Made by a program: the position numbers and the translations under genes. Positions 61,101 to 64,000 of a stretch of 64,000 nt of DNA are shown piece after piece. Origin of the DNA: Paenibacillus allorhizosphaerae (GTDB taxonomy: Bacteria > Bacillota > Bacilli > Paenibacillales > NBRC-103111); NCBI RefSeq assembly GCF_910594985.1, contig NZ_CAJVCE010000008.1, positions 9,163 through 73,162 on the forward strand. The letters run 5' to 3'. The first letter of the stretch is position 1, and every line of letters starts with the position of its first letter. Below the pieces are notes generated by a model. The model ran no database searches, was not told the origin of the DNA, and saw only the letters and a list, made by a program, of their open reading frames with translations.

Positions 61101-61378
61101 ATGATTGTAAAAATAGACTTTGGAATGCACCAGGAGTTTATAGATATTGCAGATGAGTTGGGAGAACAGATCGAACAATTACAGAGAGCGTTTCTTGAGT
61201 GGATCTACAATAAGAAATAGATCATTCGTATTGGATTTATAAAGATGGAAGTAAATGGGGAGTAAATTACAGAGCATCGGCTTTCGTAGAGTGGCTGAAT
61301 AATAAGGTAACCGTGAATAAGGAAACTAAATTACTTGAAGGGGACCAATGCAACTGGGCTAGAACGATTTTTTTCTAA
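61101..61378 (+). pseudogene. Frameshifted hypothetical protein
   Basis: GAGGAG lies ahead of the ATG. The frame reads MIVKIDFGMHQEFIDIADEL, GEQIEQLQRAFLEWIYNKK and stops at 61218-61220. The next frame continues DHSYWIYKDGSKWGVNYRAS, AFVEWLNNKVTVN to a TAA at 61376-61378. Joined they give a 92-residue protein ending WARTIFF. I recognise no family. It lies 32 nt after the broken Nudix gene, probably in the same operon. Confidence 0.55.
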
Positions 61379-61650
61379 CGGGCACAGTTAACCTAATGCT
61401 GTTTAGTCTGGCAGAGTCCAAACTATGCTGGTTCTCCTCGAGCGCACAAATCGCGGCTTTTTTGAGTCAGGGGATAAAATACTTGTGATTTGACGATGAC
61501 AAGAAATTTATCTATTTTCAATTATGGTGCAAATGTCCGTATTCCTCACCTTTTGTTCCGTTAATTGCATTTACTGCATCCTTGAGGAAAGATTACTATT
61601 AAACTGTATTCTGTTTGTAACTCAAGAAGATTACCAAAAGGAGTAAAACG

Positions 61651-63414
61651 ATGCACAACCTCATACCACGACCTGAATACCCGCGTCCGCAGCTCGTTCG
61701 AGAGGAATGGATGAATTTGAACGGACAATGGGAGTTTGAAATGGACTTTGGACGTACGGGAAGGGGACGCGACCTCCATCAGTCGGAGCAATTAAAGCAG
61801 TCGATCGTTGTCCCATTCTGCCCGGAAAGCTCGTTATCTGGCGTAGGGTATACCGACTTTATGCCTGCCGTCTGGTATCGAAGGACATTTACGCTGCCGA
61901 AAAACTGGTCAGGCCAACGAATTCTTCTTCATTTTGGCGCCGTTGACTATGAAGCGGAAGTATGGGTAAACGGCGTCTCCGCAGGTACGCACCGCGGCGG
62001 CTACAGCTCATTTCAATTTGATATTACGAAGCTGGTTCGTGAAGGCGATAACGTCATCACATTGTGTGCCGAGGACGATGTACGAACAGGGCTGCAGCCG
62101 GGAGGCAAGCAAAGCGGGAAATATCATTCCTACAACTGTTACTACACGCGGACAACCGGCATTTGGCAAACCGTATGGCTTGAATGCGTTCCGGAATTCC
62201 ATATCGACTCGTACCGGGTCGTGCCGGATCCGGCCAACGGTCAGGCGAATTTGGCGATTCGGTTTAAGGGAGGCTACCGGAAGGGGCTTTCGCTGAGCAT
62301 CGATGCGTACTATAACGGGAAGTTAGTAGGCAGCCGAACGGCGCAGATCAGCAGCCATCAGCTTCACACACAGGTGTCGCTGGACGAAGTTCATCTCTGG
62401 GAGCCGGGGCACGGAAGACTGTATGATCTGGTCTTCACTTTGGAAGAGAACGGACAGGTGATCGACAAGGTTACAAGTTATTTCGGGATGCGAGAGGTCA
62501 CGTTGACCGATAAAGCCGTGCTGATTAACGGACGGATCGTATTCCAGCGTCTAGTGCTGGATCAAGGCTTTTACCCGGACGGCATCTACACGGCGCCAAC
62601 AGATGAGGCGCTCCGCCGGGATATTGAGCTTGCCATGGACCTTGGCTTCAACGGAGCCCGGCTGCATGAGAAAATGTTCGAGCCCCGCTTCTTGTATTGG
62701 GCCGACAAGCTCGGCTATCTGGTATGGGCGGAGCATGCCAATTGGGGACTTAACATTACGACGCCTATGGGGCTTCGCAGCTTTTTGCCGGAGTGGCTGG
62801 AAGGGATGGAGCGCGACTATAATCATCCGTCCATCATCGGCTGGTGCCCGTTCAACGAGACATGGGACCGCGACGGCACGAAGCAGGATAACGAAGTGCT
62901 GCGCATTACCTATGAGGTGAGCAAGAGCATTGATCCGACCCGTCCGGTAAAGGATACGAGCGGCCATTATCATGTAAAGACCGACATTTTCAGCCTGCAT
63001 GATTATGATCAGGACCCGGTATCGTTTGCAGCCAGATTGGAGCCTATGAAGAATGGCGAAGAAGTGTATGTGAAGCATCCGAAGCGGCAAAAGTATGACG
63101 AGGGACAGCCTTATCAGGTGGCGGAATATGGAGGCATCTGGTGGGACCCCTCCAAAAGTCATGAGGAAGGTTGGGGCTATGGCGACCGCCCGAAGAGCGA
63201 AGAAGAGTTTCTTGCCCGCTATGAGGGACTGATGACCGTCATTCTGGATAACCCGTACATCAGCGGCTTGTGCTACACCCAGCTATATGACGTAGAGCAA
63301 GAGGTGAACGGGCTGTATACGTATGATCGTAAACTGAAGTTTCCGAGAGACGTGCTGCGCAGAATCAATACGAAGCCGGCTGCGATTGAAAGAACGGAAC
63401 TCGCAAAGAACTAA
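61651..63414 (+). CDS. Glycoside hydrolase family 2 protein, 587 aa
   Basis: The N-terminal sugar-binding domain (PRPEYPRPQLVREEWMNLNG with WYRRTFTLP) and jelly roll (AEVWVNGVSAGTHRGGYSSF) are followed by an Ig-like domain and a TIM barrel. The acid/base Glu is in GWCPFNETWDRDG, and the nucleophile candidate Glu is in YQVAEYGGIWW. GH2 enzymes include beta-galactosidases, glucuronidases and mannosidases; the sugar specificity is not clear. No signal peptide, so it is cytoplasmic. AAGGAG lies 8 nt before the ATG. A strong terminator follows at 63420. The convergent AraC regulator could control it. Confidence 0.87.
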   Translation: MHNLIPRPEYPRPQLVREEWMNLNGQWEFEMDFGRTGRGRDLHQSEQLKQSIVVPFCPESSLSGVGYTDFMPAVWYRRTFTLPKNWSGQRILLHFGAVDYEAEVWVNGVSAGTHRGGYSSFQFDITKLVREGDNVITLCAEDDVRTGLQPGGKQSGKYHSYNCYYTRTTGIWQTVWLECVPEFHIDSYRVVPDPANGQANLAIRFKGGYRKGLSLSIDAYYNGKLVGSRTAQISSHQLHTQVSLDEVHLWEPGHGRLYDLVFTLEENGQVIDKVTSYFGMREVTLTDKAVLINGRIVFQRLVLDQGFYPDGIYTAPTDEALRRDIELAMDLGFNGARLHEKMFEPRFLYWADKLGYLVWAEHANWGLNITTPMGLRSFLPEWLEGMERDYNHPSIIGWCPFNETWDRDGTKQDNEVLRITYEVSKSIDPTRPVKDTSGHYHVKTDIFSLHDYDQDPVSFAARLEPMKNGEEVYVKHPKRQKYDEGQPYQVAEYGGIWWDPSKSHEEGWGYGDRPKSEEEFLARYEGLMTVILDNPYISGLCYTQLYDVEQEVNGLYTYDRKLKFPRDVLRRINTKPAAIERTELAKN

Positions 63415-63419
63415 TGAGG

Positions 63420-63450
63420 GGCCTCCCTGAACGGGAGGCCTTAATGTTTT
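63420..63450 (+). terminator. Strong rho-independent terminator
   Basis: GGCCTCCC (63420-63427) pairs with GGGAGGCC (63433-63440), followed by TTAATGTTTTTTTTT, 6 nt after the GH2 stop. Confidence 0.85.
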
Positions 63451-63486
63451 TTTTTGCTACGCATTGTAACCGCTTACGGTTCCGAG

Positions 63487-64000
63487 CTAATGATGTTCTT
63501 GATCGCTGAATTGGCTGCGGAAGACGGAGGGCCGCATGCCGTTTTTTTGTTTGAACAGGTTGGAAAAATAATGGGCGTCGGAATAACCCAATTGTTCGGA
63601 AATTTCATTGACCGTCAAGGTCGTATCGATCAGCATCAATTTGGCCGATTCCATTTTTTTGGTCAGCACATAATTGTAAATCGTGGTTCCCATTTCTTTC
63701 TTGAACACCCGGTTCAAATGTTTGGCCGACAATCCCATCTCGTTTACGAGCTGTTCCGTATGAAAAGGCTTTAACAGTTGATTGTCCAAATGCAGCTTAA
63801 TTTGCCGCACAACCAAAGACAGCAGCTCTCCGCGACTTCGCTGAATTTCCGATAATCGGATTACGATTTGCATGAACAGATGCTGCAATTCTCCCTGCAT
63901 TTCCTCGATCGTCTTGCTTTCAGCCCATTCAATCCCTTGCCTGAACAAAGATTCCAGCGACACGTTCGAGACGACGACTGTCGATAGCAGCCGGTAAGCC
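63487..64000 (-). CDS. AraC-family regulator, C-terminal part (runs off window)
   Basis: The C-terminal AraC domain is complete: TEQLVNEMGLSAKHLNRVFK, then KMESAKLMLIDTTLTVNEIS with EQLGYSDAHYFSNLFKQKNG and RPSVFRSQ. The frame remains open through 64000 (AYRLLSTVVVSNVSLESL), so the GTG at 63963 is not the true start and the sensor domain lies outside. It is convergent with the GH2 gene and may control carbohydrate genes further right. Confidence 0.85.
   Translation of the reverse strand, partial: AYRLLSTVVVSNVSLESLFRQGIEWAESKTIEEMQGELQHLFMQIVIRLSEIQRSRGELLSLVVRQIKLHLDNQLLKPFHTEQLVNEMGLSAKHLNRVFKKEMGTTIYNYVLTKKMESAKLMLIDTTLTVNEISEQLGYSDAHYFSNLFKQKNGMRPSVFRSQFSDQEHH

Noticed and set aside
63465..63478. 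cre-like sequence TGTAACCGCTTACG
   Set aside because: It lies between two convergent genes, after the GH2 terminator, with no promoter to regulate; probably chance.

Overview
The window looks like part of a chromosome from a spore-forming, Gram-positive Paenibacillaceae bacterium (Paenibacillus or Cohnella type). The evidence is S-layer-homology (SLH) surface proteins, a YheC/YheD-type spore-coat ATP-grasp protein, orphan sugar-ABC lipoproteins, AraC, ArsR and Rrf2 regulators next to carbohydrate enzymes, strong AGGAGG-type ribosome sites and frequent GTG/TTG starts. This is inferred from protein families, not from a marker gene. I see no rRNA, tRNA or CRISPR array and no intact mobile element.

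Layout. 1-2930: C-terminal part of an SLH protein with near-identical 240-bp repeats. 2931-9836: an AT-richer accessory stretch of small resistance or housekeeping-type genes (GNAT, VOC, tandem VOC, UvrA-like, Nudix, tiny membrane ORFs), several broken, separated by hairpin repeats that share the motif TAACGGGAACGATAG. 9837-17273: Gfo/Idh/MocA oxidoreductase, a formate-dehydrogenase-like remnant, glutathione-independent formaldehyde dehydrogenase, MATE exporter, YheC/D protein and CapA-like phosphatase. 17943-25145: a probable glycan-utilisation cluster (two paralogous substrate-binding lipoproteins, SGNH hydrolase, AraC regulator, phosphodiester glycosidase) without permeases. 25463-31762: a decaying zone (GNAT, nitrate transporter, IS110, Nudix, SRPBCC and MerR fragments) around intact YvbH-like, ECF sigma/membrane-partner and 14-TM MFS genes. 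32167-36491: an AT-rich DUF2975/XRE/DUF4153-like cluster, an EamA transporter and a DUF3105 protein. 36748-51826: two giant exported proteins in one probable operon (Ig-like repeat protein and SLH protein), followed by a 7TMR-DISM histidine kinase and an OmpR regulator. 51920-64000: nucleotidyltransferase, sulfatase, ArsR-type regulator divergent from a frameshifted GH51 arabinofuranosidase, DUF6171, Rrf2/azoreductase divergent pair with an 18-bp perfect inverted repeat, VOC, broken Nudix and hypothetical genes, GH2 glycosidase and an AraC regulator running off the end.

The genes fit a soil bacterium that senses and degrades plant or microbial glycans, displays very large surface proteins and detoxifies electrophiles. 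About a dozen pseudogenes or remnants show ongoing turnover. The most unusual signal is the recurring hairpin/boundary repeat that alternates with small promoter-poor ORFs on the same strand, an arrangement that resembles gene-cassette arrays although no integrase is visible here. Function calls rest on motif recognition by eye. No database search was run.
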